Assembly: GCA_016704535.1 (NCBI GenBank)
Contig: JADIZZ010000003.1
Span: 248,001 to 312,000 of the forward strand
Source of the DNA: Betaproteobacteria bacterium
Lineage (GTDB): Bacteria; Pseudomonadota; Gammaproteobacteria; Burkholderiales; Burkholderiaceae_C
Length of the DNA: 64,000 nt
Direction: 5' to 3'
Shown here: one piece after another, positions 14,742 to 23,788 of the stretch
How the letters are laid out: every line of letters starts with the position of its first letter
Numbering within the stretch: position 1 is the stretch's first letter
The notes under the pieces: generated by a model
Seen by the model: the letters and a program-made list of their open reading frames with translations, nothing else
What the model was told of the DNA's origin: nothing
The model's database searches: none
Program-made: the position numbers and the translations under genes

Positions 14742-16840
14742 ACGCCGTCCTTGCCCGCCTGAACACCTGGTTCGGTCCCCAGCAGGGCGCCATGATCAAG
14801 AGCCTGGTGCTGCCGGCCTTCGTGGTGATGATGTTGTCGATGATGGTGCTGCCGCTGCCGGCCTTCGTGCTGGACCTGCTGTTCACCTTCAACATCGCGC
14901 TGGCGTTGACCGTGATGATGGTCAGCGCGCAGATGGTCAAGCCGCTGGACTTCGCGGCCCTGCCCACGGTTCTGCTGGTGACGACGCTGCTGCGCCTGTC
15001 GCTCAACGTGGCGTCCACGCGCGTCGTGTTGATGGAGGGCCACACCGGCCCCGCCGCGGCCGGGCAGGTCATTGAGGCCTTCGGCCACTTCCTCATTGGC
15101 GGCAACTTCGCCGTCGGCCTGATCGTTTTCGCCATCCTCGTCGTCATCAACTTCGTCGTCGTGACCAAGGGCGCCGAACGCATCGCCGAGGTCGGCGCGC
15201 GCTTTGCACTGGATGCGATGCCGGGCAAGCAGATGGCCATCGATGCCGACCTCAACGCCGGCCTGATCGACGAGAAGATGGCGCGCCAGCGCCGCGCCGA
15301 GGTGGCCGAGGAAGCCGACTTTTTCGGCTCCATGGACGGTGCCAGCAAGTTCGTTCGTGGCGATGCGATGGCCGGACTGCTGATCCTCTTCATCACCATC
15401 ATCGGCGGCTTCATCATCGGTTTGGCGATGCACGACATGAGCGCCGGCGAGGCCGCCAGTGCCTACGTCACGCTCGCCGTCGGCGATGCTCTGGTGGCGC
15501 AGATCCCGGCGCTGCTGATCAGCGTGGCCAGCGCGATGGTCGTCTCGCGGGTCGGCAAGGAACAGGACATCGGCACGCAGATCCGCGGCCAGGTCTTCGA
15601 CTCGCCGCAGGCGCTGGCCGTGGCCGCTGGCATCGTGGGCCTGCTGGGGCTGGTGCCGGGCATGCCGCACATCGTGTTCCTGATCGTCGCCGGTGGCCTG
15701 GGTGCCCTGAGCTGGCAGCTGATGAAGAAGCGCAAGCAAGCCGTCGAGGAGGGGCAGCGCAACACCGCCGGCGTCGAGGCCCAGCCGGTGGCCAACGCCG
15801 AGGCCAGCTGGGACGACCTGACGCCGGTGGACACGCTGGGCCTGGAGGTCGGCTATCGCCTCATCGCGCTTGTCGACAAGGCGCGCCAGGGTGACCTGCT
15901 CACGCGCATCAAGGGTGTGCGCAAGAAGTTCGCCCAGGACGTCGGTTTCCTGCCGCCGCCGGTGCACATCCGCGACAACCTGGTGGAGCTCAAGCCCAGC
16001 ATGTACCGCTTGACACTGCGCGGCGCCATGGTGGGCGAGGGCGAGGCCATGCCGGGTCAGCTGCTGGCCATCAACCCCGGTGGCGCCAACCAGCAATTGC
16101 CAGGCATCAAGACCCAGGATCCTGCCTTCGGCCTGCCTGCGGTGTGGATCGACGAGCGCTACAAGGAGATGGCCCAAATGGCTGGGTTTACGGTCGTTGA
16201 TTGCGCGACCGTCGTGGCGACCCATCTTTCACACTTGATGCAGGTTCACGCTGCCAAGCTGTTGGGCCGCGTAGAGACTCAGGCGCTCGTCGAGCACGTC
16301 ACCAAGCTGGCTCCCAAACTGATCGAGGACGTGGTACCCAAGATGGTCGGCATCGCCACCCTGCAGCGCGTGCTACAGCTGCTGCTGGACGAAGGTGTGC
16401 ACATCCGCGACATGCGCTCCATCGTCGAATGCCTGGCCGAACACGCCAGCACCGTGACCGACCCCGGCGAGCTGGCGCGCCGCATCCGCGTGCACCTGGC
16501 CCCGGCCATCGTGCAGCAGATCTATGGCGCCACCAAGGAGCTCGACGTCATTGCGCTCGACCCCGATCTCGAGCGCCTGGTCACCCAGGCGCTCACCAGC
16601 CCACATGGCGCGGCGCTCGACCCCGGCGTGGCCGACACGCTCAGCCGCAGCGCCGCCGACACCGCAGGCAGGCAGGAAGACCTGGGCTATCCGGCGTGCT
16701 TGCTGGTGCCCGATCTCATCCGCGCTCCCATGGCAAGGCTGCTGCGCCGCGCCGCGCCGCGGCTGAAGGTGCTGGGGCACAGCGAAATTCCTGATACGCA
16801 TTCGATCCGCATCGGTTCCATCATTGGAGGCACGGCATGA
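14738..16840 (+). CDS. flhA: Flagellar export gate protein FlhA
   Basis: Large export-gate subunit (700 aa) that forms the nonameric cytoplasmic ring docking chaperone-substrate complexes and couples export to proton motive force. The N-terminal half has about eight membrane helices and the conserved loop GAERIAEVGARFALDAMPGK near residue 150, followed by DADLNAGLID. The C-terminal cytoplasmic domain begins near 360 and ends HSIRIGSIIGGTA. It starts with GTG, overlapping the flhB stop. Its own stop overlaps the flhF ATG, so flhB-flhA-flhF is a coupled chain. Confidence 0.97.
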   Translation: MNAVLARLNTWFGPQQGAMIKSLVLPAFVVMMLSMMVLPLPAFVLDLLFTFNIALALTVMMVSAQMVKPLDFAALPTVLLVTTLLRLSLNVASTRVVLMEGHTGPAAAGQVIEAFGHFLIGGNFAVGLIVFAILVVINFVVVTKGAERIAEVGARFALDAMPGKQMAIDADLNAGLIDEKMARQRRAEVAEEADFFGSMDGASKFVRGDAMAGLLILFITIIGGFIIGLAMHDMSAGEAASAYVTLAVGDALVAQIPALLISVASAMVVSRVGKEQDIGTQIRGQVFDSPQALAVAAGIVGLLGLVPGMPHIVFLIVAGGLGALSWQLMKKRKQAVEEGQRNTAGVEAQPVANAEASWDDLTPVDTLGLEVGYRLIALVDKARQGDLLTRIKGVRKKFAQDVGFLPPPVHIRDNLVELKPSMYRLTLRGAMVGEGEAMPGQLLAINPGGANQQLPGIKTQDPAFGLPAVWIDERYKEMAQMAGFTVVDCATVVATHLSHLMQVHAAKLLGRVETQALVEHVTKLAPKLIEDVVPKMVGIATLQRVLQLLLDEGVHIRDMRSIVECLAEHASTVTDPGELARRIRVHLAPAIVQQIYGATKELDVIALDPDLERLVTQALTSPHGAALDPGVADTLSRSAADTAGRQEDLGYPACLLVPDLIRAPMARLLRRAAPRLKVLGHSEIPDTHSIRIGSIIGGTA

Positions 16841-18479
16841 ACCTCAAGCGCTTCACGGCCCGCACGTCACGCGAGGCTCTGGCCCTGGTCAAGGCCGCCT
16901 TTGGCGACGACGCCGTGGTGATGTCCACGAAACCCTCTGCCGAAGGCGTGGAAGTGCTGGCGATGGCCCCAGAGAGCCTTCAGCAGCTGGAACGCATCGG
17001 CCACACCGCCGAGCACATGACGCCGCCGCCGGCACGTGAACGTGTGATGCCAGCAGCCCGCGGCCGTGAACGCCAGGAGCCGCGCTTCGAGCCCGCTTCC
17101 GAGGCACCACCCGAATCGCAACCGGCGCTGGTTCCGCGTGCACCACACAGCGCGGCCGAGGCGCCGCTGGCGCAGAACATCGCCGAGGACGTAGAGCAAC
17201 TGCAGATGAGCACGTTGTCCTTCCAGGACTACGTGCGCCAGCGCATGCTCAAGCGGCGCGAAGCCGAGATGCAGGCCGAACGTGCCGCCGCGGCGGCTGC
17301 CCCGCAGTCGCCCGCGCCGCTGCCACCCAGCGTCCCGCCCATCGAGGCCGCCCGGGCGCGCCATGCAACGCGTCGCGGGCAAGCGGCACGCGATGTGCCG
17401 GTGTTGCGAGACGAGGTGCCCCTACCGACACAGGCCGAAGAGCCGCATGTCGGCATCGCGCGTGCGCCCAGCGCGGCTGCCGCCACATTGGCGGCCCAGG
17501 GCGCGCAGATTGAACTGCAGGCCGCCGCCGCGCGGGGTGCCGAGCGGGCTGACATGATGAGCGAGCTGCGCTCCATGCGCGGCCTCATCGAGCAGCGCTT
17601 CGGAGCGCTGGCCTTCATGGAAAGCTGCAGCGCCACCCGCGCCAGGCCGGGCTCGCGCAGCGCCTGCTCGACACCGGCTTCTCGCCTGCGCTGATCCGCA
17701 AGCTGGTCGATGGCACGCCGCCCGAGGGCGACGAACTCGCCTGGGCCGCGCACATCCTCGAACGCAACCTGCCCACCGGCGAACGTGAGGCGCCGCTGGA
17801 AGAAAGTGGCGGCATCTACGCCATGATCGGCGCCACCGGCGTTGGCAAGACCACCAGCACGGCCAAGCTCGCTGCGGCCTTCGCCACGCGCCACGGCGCG
17901 GCCAACCTGGGCCTGATCACGCTGGACGCCTACCGCGTCGGAGCCCACGAACAGCTGCGAACCTACGGCCGCATCCTGGGCGTGCCGGTGCACACGGCGC
18001 ACGACCGCGCCTCGCTCGAAGACCTGCTCGATCTTCTGAGCGGGAAGAAGATGGTGCTCATCGACACCGCTGGCATGGCGCAGCGTGACACGCGCACCCG
18101 CGAATTGCTGGACATGCTGTCGCACCGTGCCATCAACCGCCTGCTCGTCGTGAATGCGTCGGCACAAGGCGAAACCATCGAGGACCAGCTGGCTGCCTAC
18201 GCGGCGCCGAGCTGCCGCGGAATCGTGTTGAGCAAGCTCGACGAGGCTGTGAAACTCGGCCCCGCGCTCGATTCGATGATCCGCCACAAGCTCAAGGTGC
18301 TGGCCGTGGCCAACGGCCAGCGCGTGCCCGAGGACTGGCACCGTCTGAGTGCCAACGCGCTGGTGCAGCGTGCGCTCAGAGGTGGAGGCACGGCCGCCTG
18401 GCGTCTGGACGAGAGCGACGTCAACCTGATCTTCGCCGGCCTGCCGGCAGCCACCGCCGCCGCGCCGGCACACGCCTGA
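16837..18479 (+). pseudogene. flhF: Flagellar placement GTPase FlhF, interrupted by a one-base frameshift
   Basis: FlhF is an SRP-type GTPase that sets the site and number of polar flagella. The frame starting at 16837 (MNLKRFTARTSREALALVK) reads the B domain and variable linker, then leaves phase at the AAA run 17621-17623 and stops at 17694. The next frame continues the same protein from 17622 without a gap. It gives KLQRHPRQAGLAQRLLD, the P-loop GATGVGKTTSTAKLAA, LDAYRVGAHEQLRTYG, and LIDTAGMAQRD, to 18479. One added A would restore about 547 aa. Both halves are otherwise well preserved, so this is either a very recent mutation or a base-call error. Reinitiation at ATG 17823 would begin at the P-loop and lose the N and B domains. 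Confidence 0.85.
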
Positions 18480-18496
18480 AGATCGCAGAACCCACG

Positions 18497-19327
18497 ATGC
18501 GTGACTTCTACGCCACTTCGGCCCCGATGCCGCTGGACCAGGCCGACGGTCTGCGCCGCCTCTTCGCCGGTCGCCAGCGCCATGTGCTGCCTTTGGCTGC
18601 CAACCCGCACGTGGCCTTTGCTGGTGTCGTGCTCGACCGCCTGGCCGCCGTGCTGGCCGATCAGGACCGTGAGGTGCTGGTGGTCGACGCGGCCAGCAGT
18701 TCGCCGCTGCCGCACGAGCTGGCACAGCTCGAGCTGGCTGCCTGTGTCGAGCCGATTGCGCCGCGTGTGGCCTACCTGCCCGCGCGTGGCTTGCCGCTGG
18801 CTTATGTCGACACCCGCGGTTCGGCTGGCGCATTCATCGATGCCGTGCAGCTGGCGGCACCTCAGGCCGAGGTGGTGCTGCTGCACGCCGATGCCGCCGA
18901 CTTGGCGCGCCTGCTCAAGCACCGCGCCGCACGGCCGCTGCTGATTGGCGGCGACCACCCCGAGAGCATCAAGCATGCCTACGCCAGCGCAAAGCTGCTG
19001 GCACAGCGCTGCGGCCTGATGACCTTCGACTTGCTGCTGGCGGCGGCGCCGCAATCGCCCCGCGCCGCCAGCATCGCAGCCAGCCTGGGTGGCTGCGTCG
19101 AGAAGTTCCTCGGCGCGATGCTGCGTCACAGCGCGCTGGTCGATCCTGCGGCCGACACGGGCGAGCCAGCCAGCCCGGCGCTCTTGCGGCTGCTGACCGA
19201 GCAACTCGCGTTGGACGACGAGGCAGGCGCCACGCGCTGGCCGCTGGCCCACTCGGCGTCGCAAGGCCAGCCCGGCTGGCAGGCGCCCGGCATCGACCTG
19301 AACAAGAACCGCCCTGCACATTTTTAG
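18497..19327 (+). CDS. FlhG/MinD-like protein without a Walker A motif
   Basis: Protein of 276 aa lying exactly where flhG (fleN, ylxH) sits between flhF and fliA. FlhG is a MinD-family ATPase that limits flagellar number. Here the P-loop position reads ANPHVAFAGV in place of GKGGVGKT, although what follows (VVLDRLAAVLADQDREVLVVDAA) keeps the MinD-like fold pattern. No deviant Walker A elsewhere was seen. It therefore probably does not hydrolyse ATP. The C-terminal part (LLTEQLALDDEAGATRWPLA) was not matched to any family. Assignment rests mainly on context. Confidence 0.6.
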   Translation: MRDFYATSAPMPLDQADGLRRLFAGRQRHVLPLAANPHVAFAGVVLDRLAAVLADQDREVLVVDAASSSPLPHELAQLELAACVEPIAPRVAYLPARGLPLAYVDTRGSAGAFIDAVQLAAPQAEVVLLHADAADLARLLKHRAARPLLIGGDHPESIKHAYASAKLLAQRCGLMTFDLLLAAAPQSPRAASIAASLGGCVEKFLGAMLRHSALVDPAADTGEPASPALLRLLTEQLALDDEAGATRWPLAHSASQGQPGWQAPGIDLNKNRPAHF

Positions 19328-19331
19328 AGGC

Positions 19332-20051
19332 ATGAACATGTACACCGCCAAGGGACAACTCGACGCCGGCGCCCTGCTCAAGCAGTACAGCCCGCTGGTG
19401 CGCCGCCTCGCCCACCAGATGATCGCCAAGCTGCCGGCCAACGTCGAACTCGACGACCTGATCCAGGTCGGCATGATCGGCCTGAGCGACGCGCTGTCGC
19501 GCTTCGACGCCGCACAGGGCGTGCAGTTCGAGACCTTCGCCACCCAGCGCATCCGTGGCGCCATGCTTGATGAACTGCGAGGCAACGACTGGATGAGCCG
19601 CGGCGACCGCCGCCACCAGCGCAGTATCGAGGCTGCCGTGCACAAGCTCGAGCAGCGCCATGGTCGCGCGCCCAGTGAAAGCGAGATCGCGCGCGAGATG
19701 GGGCTTGGCCTGGTCGAGTACCAGGAACTGCTCGGCAAGGTGCGTGGCACCCAGCTCATCTACCTGGAAGACATGAGCGGCGACGAGGGCGACGACGACT
19801 ACCTCGATCGCCACGTCGTCGACAACGCCAGCAACCCGTTGGCCCGCATGCAAGACCAGCGAATGCGCGAGGCGCTGGTCGAAGCCATCAAGAACCTGCC
19901 CGAACGCGAACAGTATGTGATGAGCATGTACTACGAGCACGACATGAACCTGAAGGAAATTGCCGCCGTGCTCGGCGTGACCGAGAGCCGCGTGTGCCAG
20001 CTTCACAGCCAGAGCATCGCCCGGCTGCGCACGCGTCTTCGCGAGTGGTGA
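19332..20051 (+). CDS. fliA: Flagellar sigma factor FliA (sigma-28)
   Basis: RNA polymerase sigma factor for late flagellar and chemotaxis genes, 239 aa. Region 2 has LVRRLAHQMIAKLPANVELDDLIQ (split about residues 22-45), FETFATQRIRGAMLDELRG and DWMSR. Region 3 is RAPSESEIAREMGL. Region 4 has LPEREQYVMSMYYEHDMNLKEI followed by the helix-turn-helix VLGVTESRVCQLHSQ. Its anti-sigma factor FlgM is encoded at 22051. Six promoters of matching form were found by eye in the window. It starts four bases after the stop of the FlhG-like gene. Confidence 0.97.
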   Translation: MNMYTAKGQLDAGALLKQYSPLVRRLAHQMIAKLPANVELDDLIQVGMIGLSDALSRFDAAQGVQFETFATQRIRGAMLDELRGNDWMSRGDRRHQRSIEAAVHKLEQRHGRAPSESEIAREMGLGLVEYQELLGKVRGTQLIYLEDMSGDEGDDDYLDRHVVDNASNPLARMQDQRMREALVEAIKNLPEREQYVMSMYYEHDMNLKEIAAVLGVTESRVCQLHSQSIARLRTRLREW

Positions 20052-20092
20052 TTCGTCGGGTTCTGATCTCATCGCCCCAGAGGGAGCGCTCC

Positions 20093-21490
20093 ATGTTCAA
20101 TGCCTTTCGCCGCCCGAGCGCGGCTGCGTTGGCCACGCCCGCCAACGACCCCGCTGTCGATACCGGCGCGGCGCGGCGCGATACGGGCCGTGCCTTCGTG
20201 GTCACCCTCGCGCAGCAGGCGTCGTCGCTCGGCCGCGAGGCGGCCGAGGTGCGCGGTGCGCTCGACGACACCGTCAAGGTGGCCACTGCCCAGACCCAGG
20301 CCGTGCAGGCGCTGGCGCGGCAACTGCAGGACGTGGTGCGCGCCCAGGCCGGCATCGCCCAAGAGGCACAGCGCGGCCTGCAGGCCGTGACGCAGGTGGC
20401 CGACGCCGTGCAGGGCGTGGGCGCCGAGGTCGGCGGTATCGTCGAGACGCTGCGCCAGGTGTCGCAGGCGGCAGGACAGATCACGCAAATCGCGTTGCAG
20501 ACGCGGCTGGTGGCTTTCAACGCCAGCGTCGAGGCCAAGCGCGCCGGCGAAGCGGGGCGCGGTTTTGGTGTCGTGGCCGATGCGGTGAAGGACCTCGCGG
20601 CCCAGGTCGAGCAGTCGTCCAAGCAGATCACCGGCACGGTGAGCCAGCTCGACGCCCGCATCGCCACGCTGGCGCGCGAATTCAGTCGCGATGCCGCATC
20701 GGCGTCGTCAAAGGCGGCCAGGTCTGGCGAAGGTGAAGGCAGCGCCGTGCACCGCGCCATTGCCGTCGTCGAGCAGGGCGTGCACCGCATACATGCTTCC
20801 AGCGAGGCCAGCCGCGTTGTCTGTGGCGGCCTTGAAGGGCAGATGGCCGGCATCGAAAGCGAGATGCAGCGCAGCACGAAGACGCTTGAGTCGGCGCTGG
20901 GGCGCACGGAGACCTTCCTGAAGATCAGCGAGCATCTTCTCGAGGGCGCCGCCGAGACCGGGCTGGAGACCGAGGACACACCCTATATTCGCGCCGCCCG
21001 GCAGGCGGCCGCACAACTCGGGCAGTTGCTCGACGACGCCGTGCGCAACGGAAGCATCTCGGCCGCCGACCTCTTCGACAGCCAGTACCAGCCCATCGCT
21101 GCCACCCAGCCGCAGCAGCACCTGACCCGCTTCGTGGCATTGGCCGACAGGTTGTTCCCGCAGGTGCAGGAGCCGCTGCTGAAGCTCACGGACAAGGTGG
21201 TGTTCTGCATCGCCGCCGACCGCAACGGCTACATCGCGTGCCACAACGCGCAGTACAACCAACCGCAGCGCCCGGGCGAAGTCGCCTGGAACACCGCCCA
21301 CTGCCGCAACCGCCGCATCTTCAACGACCGGACCGGCCTGGCCTCGGGTCGCAACCAGCGTCCGTTCCTGCTGCAGACCTACCGCCGCGACATGGGCGGC
21401 GGGAAGTTCGTCGTGATGAAGGAAGTGGCCGCGCCGATCGTCGTCGGCGGCAAGCATTGGGGCGGCCTGCGCCTGGCCTTCAAGTTCTGA
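20093..21490 (+). CDS. Soluble methyl-accepting chemotaxis protein with C-terminal sensor domain
   Basis: Chemoreceptor-like protein of 465 aa with no signal peptide or membrane helix. The N-terminal two-thirds is coiled coil with the hairpin tip ITQIALQTRLVAFNASVEAK then RAGEAGRGFGVVADAVKDLA (about residues 128-170). It is recognisable but diverged from the standard tip (RLVAFNASVEAKR for NLLALNAAIEAAR). The C-terminal third has RNGYIACHNAQYNQ and GGGKFVVMKEVAAPIVVGGKHWG, resembling a Cache-type sensor fold. Signalling module first and sensor last is the reverse of classical receptors. Start ATG 20093 follows GAGGGAGC. It probably senses a cytoplasmic signal. Confidence 0.8.
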   Translation: MFNAFRRPSAAALATPANDPAVDTGAARRDTGRAFVVTLAQQASSLGREAAEVRGALDDTVKVATAQTQAVQALARQLQDVVRAQAGIAQEAQRGLQAVTQVADAVQGVGAEVGGIVETLRQVSQAAGQITQIALQTRLVAFNASVEAKRAGEAGRGFGVVADAVKDLAAQVEQSSKQITGTVSQLDARIATLAREFSRDAASASSKAARSGEGEGSAVHRAIAVVEQGVHRIHASSEASRVVCGGLEGQMAGIESEMQRSTKTLESALGRTETFLKISEHLLEGAAETGLETEDTPYIRAARQAAAQLGQLLDDAVRNGSISAADLFDSQYQPIAATQPQQHLTRFVALADRLFPQVQEPLLKLTDKVVFCIAADRNGYIACHNAQYNQPQRPGEVAWNTAHCRNRRIFNDRTGLASGRNQRPFLLQTYRRDMGGGKFVVMKEVAAPIVVGGKHWGGLRLAFKF

Positions 21491-21623
21491 GGTCCCGAGC
21501 CGCGGACCGTGGCGCGCTGTCCCGGGAGCGCAGCGAACTCGCAACGATGTCGCGTCGCTGATTTTGCTGACGCGCAGCCGCCGAAGGCGTCAACACAACT
21601 GGACCGCAGAGCGGCCCGCGCCT

Positions 21624-22034
21624 TCAGGCAAGCAGCGGACCGTCGGAAGTGCCTTTGCGCTCGGGGCTGCCCAGTGCCCCGTACAGACTGCCACCGGGTG
21701 CGGCTCGTGCGGGTATCAGTACGTCCATCGCACGGTCGAGAGAGGCCATGGCACGCGCCAGGGCCTCGCGCTGTGCAGCCACCTGGCCGCCGGCGGCGGC
21801 CAGGCGCTGACGCAGGCGCGGCGGCACGCCGCCGCTTCGGGCGGCTCGGGTGAAGTGGTCGACGGCGGCGGCCAGCGCGGCATGCAGCTGGGCAGCCACT
21901 TCGTCCACCGCGCGGACATCCTGGCGCGTCAGCGCCACGCCCAACGCAGTGAGGCTGTCCTCCAAGGCCTGCAGCGGGCGCTCGAGTTCCTGAACACGCT
22001 GCACGGCCTGGCACTCGCCGGTGGAATTCATCAT
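21624..22034 (-). CDS. flgN: Flagellar chaperone FlgN-like protein
   Basis: Helical protein of 136 aa immediately after flgM. FlgN is the export chaperone of the hook-filament junction proteins FlgK and FlgL, both encoded in this window. Sequence identity to the family is weak by eye. The evidence is the coiled-coil heptad pattern (LERPLQALEDSLTALGVAL, RLAAAGGQVAAQREALAR), the size, and the conserved flgA-flgM-flgN order. It has tandem ATGs at 22034 and 22031. Its stop faces the chemoreceptor stop across 133 bases that contain only weak inverted repeats (TGACGC 21568 / GCGTCA 21587). Confidence 0.75.
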   Translation of the reverse strand: MMNSTGECQAVQRVQELERPLQALEDSLTALGVALTRQDVRAVDEVAAQLHAALAAAVDHFTRAARSGGVPPRLRQRLAAAGGQVAAQREALARAMASLDRAMDVLIPARAAPGGSLYGALGSPERKGTSDGPLLA

Positions 22035-22050
22035 GGCGCGGGGCAGGCTT

Positions 22051-22335
22051 TCAGCTCAGCTTGCGGCCGAGCAGTTCCTCGGCGTTGGTGATCAGCTTGT
22101 CGGCGATCGCCTCGGGGTTGACGGTGAACTTGCCTTCGCGGATGGCGGTGGCAATGCGTTCGACTTTGGCACCGTCGAAGGATGCTTCGGTAGAGGCCTC
22201 GGACAGGCCGGTGGCCGCCGCCGAAAGAGCTACCTCCGTGCTGGGCACGGTGGGAGCCTTGCTAAGGGTAGCCTCGGCCTTGCGGTCAGCCGGAGCGACG
22301 CCCGGCGGCTTTGTATCGATAGGACCGATCTTCAT
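22051..22335 (-). CDS. flgM: Anti-sigma-28 factor FlgM
   Basis: Binds FliA and blocks late gene expression until the hook is complete, when FlgM is exported. It is 94 aa, begins MKIGPIDTKPPGV, and has the C-terminal sigma-binding part FDGAKVERIATAIREGKFTV followed by NPEAIADKLITNAEELL, typical of the family. The ATG at 22335 has AGGAG 7 bases upstream. A TTG two codons earlier is less likely. A sigma-28-type promoter lies at 22390-22417, giving the usual late-class self-adjusting loop in addition to read-through from flgA. Confidence 0.93.
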   Translation of the reverse strand: MKIGPIDTKPPGVAPADRKAEATLSKAPTVPSTEVALSAAATGLSEASTEASFDGAKVERIATAIREGKFTVNPEAIADKLITNAEELLGRKLS

Positions 22336-22389
22336 TTTCAACTCCTGCCAGGGGCACTGTCGTCGTGCTTACCCAACGACATAGACGCT

Positions 22390-22417
22390 CTATCGGACGC
22401 GGCGCGCGAGAACTTTA
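22390..22417 (-). promoter_or_regulatory. Sigma-28 (FliA) promoter of flgM
   Basis: On the minus strand: TAAAGTTC, 12 bases, TCCGATAG. The -35 matches the enteric consensus TAAAGTTT at seven of eight positions and the -10 has six of eight. The spacer is one base longer than standard. It lies 55 bases before the flgM ATG. Confidence 0.6.
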
Positions 22418-22471
22418 GCCCCGCGGCGGGGAATTGTGCGTCTTCCCCCTGTTTAGGGGCGTTGAGTCGTT

Positions 22472-23203
22472 TCACAGGCCCACCTCCACCAGTCGCGGGC
22501 CCACGGGTCGGCCCGCAGCAACATGACTTTCGCCGATGCGCACGCGCACCGCCTGGCCCTCGACGCCGGCCGCGAGCGCGCGGCCCTCGGTGGCAATGCT
22601 GAATCCCGTGCCATTCGTCACCACGCGCACGGTGTCGCCAGCTGCGAACCACTGCCGCGCCTGCAGGTCGTCGGCGCGCAGTGGATGGCCGGCAGACACG
22701 GCGCGCACAAGCATGCGGCCCTGCAGCGCGGCCGCATCGGCAAAGGGCGGTGTCGGGGCGGCGGCCCAGTCGGCTTCGGCTTGCATGAGCTGCCCGGCCT
22801 CGAGGCGTGCGCCAGCGCCCAGCGCAACGGTTGGCACGGCAGCCGGGGCCCACACGCGCACCGTGACGGGAAGGAAGACGTTCCAGCGTACGGGTCCCTC
22901 GGTGCAACGCAGCGCCACGCGGGTGCGGCCCCAGGCCGGCACGCCCGCGGGCAGCTGCGGTTGCACGCGTGTGCAGGCGGCGAGCTTCAGTCGCGGGTCC
23001 AGCGTGCCAGGCAGCACCTGCACGCGGGCGCCCGCAGGGGCGAGCGCCTTGGCTGCCTCGGCCACCAGGGCCACGGCACGCGGCAACGTGTCTCCCGGCA
23101 AGGCCACAGACAGCGCAGCAGGCAGCGGGGCAGGGGTCTGCGCCAGCGCCCCGTGGCCGGACACCAGCAGCAGCAGCAGAGGGCAGAGCTTCGGGATGTT
23201 CAC
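22472..23203 (-). CDS. flgA: Flagellar P-ring assembly chaperone FlgA
   Basis: Periplasmic chaperone that helps FlgI assemble the P ring. It is 243 aa with a signal peptide (NIPKLCPLLLLLVSGHGALA, cleavage likely after ALA). The SAF domain follows with LEAGQLMQAEADWAA and MLVRAVSAGHPLRADDL. The C-terminal domain has FAAGDTVRVVTNGTGFSI and the ending typical of FlgA. The start codon is GTG at 23203. The gene is divergent from flgB over 164 bases, so class 2 control from FlhDC is likely for both, though I could not place the sites. Confidence 0.93.
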   Translation of the reverse strand: MNIPKLCPLLLLLVSGHGALAQTPAPLPAALSVALPGDTLPRAVALVAEAAKALAPAGARVQVLPGTLDPRLKLAACTRVQPQLPAGVPAWGRTRVALRCTEGPVRWNVFLPVTVRVWAPAAVPTVALGAGARLEAGQLMQAEADWAAAPTPPFADAAALQGRMLVRAVSAGHPLRADDLQARQWFAAGDTVRVVTNGTGFSIATEGRALAAGVEGQAVRVRIGESHVAAGRPVGPRLVEVGL

Positions 23204-23367
23204 CAGTGGAACCTTAGGCCGGCGGGTGCGGTGGCGGTGGTCGGAAAAGGCACCGGAAGCGGCCTCTTATCGGACTCATCTTCGGCCGTGCGCTGCTCAG
23301 AATGACCAGCATGCCCGAGGTGACCCTGCGTGCCTCGGGTCGCCGCCATGGCAAGGAGGAGCGCCAC

Positions 23368-23769
23368 ATGATTTCCCGCCTGACCGACTCACTGGACTTC
23401 CACGCCCAGGCGCTGTCGTTGCGTGCCGAGCGCCAGCGGGTGATCGCCGGCAACATCGCCAACGCCGACACCCCGGGCTACCAGGCGCGTGACTTCGACT
23501 TCGCCGCTGCGCTGCGTGCTGCCACCGGCAGCAGCAGGGGTGGCGACGACATCGCGCGCAACGTGATGGGCACGCCGGGCCTTCGGCCCGAGCCCGCGCT
23601 GCGCTACGCCGTGCCGAGCCAGACCAGCCTCGACAGCAACAGCGTCGACATGGACCGAGAGCGCGCCGTCTTCGCCGACAACGCCGTCAAGTACGAGAGC
23701 ACCCTGCGCTTCATCAGCGGCAGCGTGCGCACCATGCTCGACGCGATGAAGAGCCACAACCAGGCCTGA
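23368..23769 (+). CDS. flgB: Flagellar basal-body rod protein FlgB
   Basis: Proximal rod subunit, 133 aa. It has the flagellar rod motif RAERQRVIAGNIANADTPGY near residue 22 and ends KYESTLRFISGSVRTMLDAM. Start ATG 23368 follows an unusually strong ribosome site, AGGAGGAG at 23354-23361. It is the first gene of the flgB-L operon. That ribosome site is exactly complementary to the pyrimidine tract of the candidate small RNA after flhC. Confidence 0.96.
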   Translation: MISRLTDSLDFHAQALSLRAERQRVIAGNIANADTPGYQARDFDFAAALRAATGSSRGGDDIARNVMGTPGLRPEPALRYAVPSQTSLDSNSVDMDRERAVFADNAVKYESTLRFISGSVRTMLDAMKSHNQA

Positions 23770-23788
23770 GCACTGACAAGGAGTCGAC

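Noticed and set aside
17617..17630. Programmed -1 frameshifting in flhF
   Set aside because: A slip back by one base would give the right frame, but GGAAAGC is not a standard slippery heptamer in phase and no downstream pseudoknot or upstream Shine-Dalgarno stimulus was seen. A plain one-base deletion is simpler.
21568..21592. TGACGC...GCGTCA inverted repeat between the chemoreceptor and flgN as a terminator
   Set aside because: The stem is only 6 bp with a 13-base loop and no T tract in either direction.
23265..23280. TCCGATAA on the minus strand upstream of flgA as a sigma-28 promoter
   Set aside because: The -10 looks good, but no TAAA or TCAA element lies at the required distance, so it was not called.
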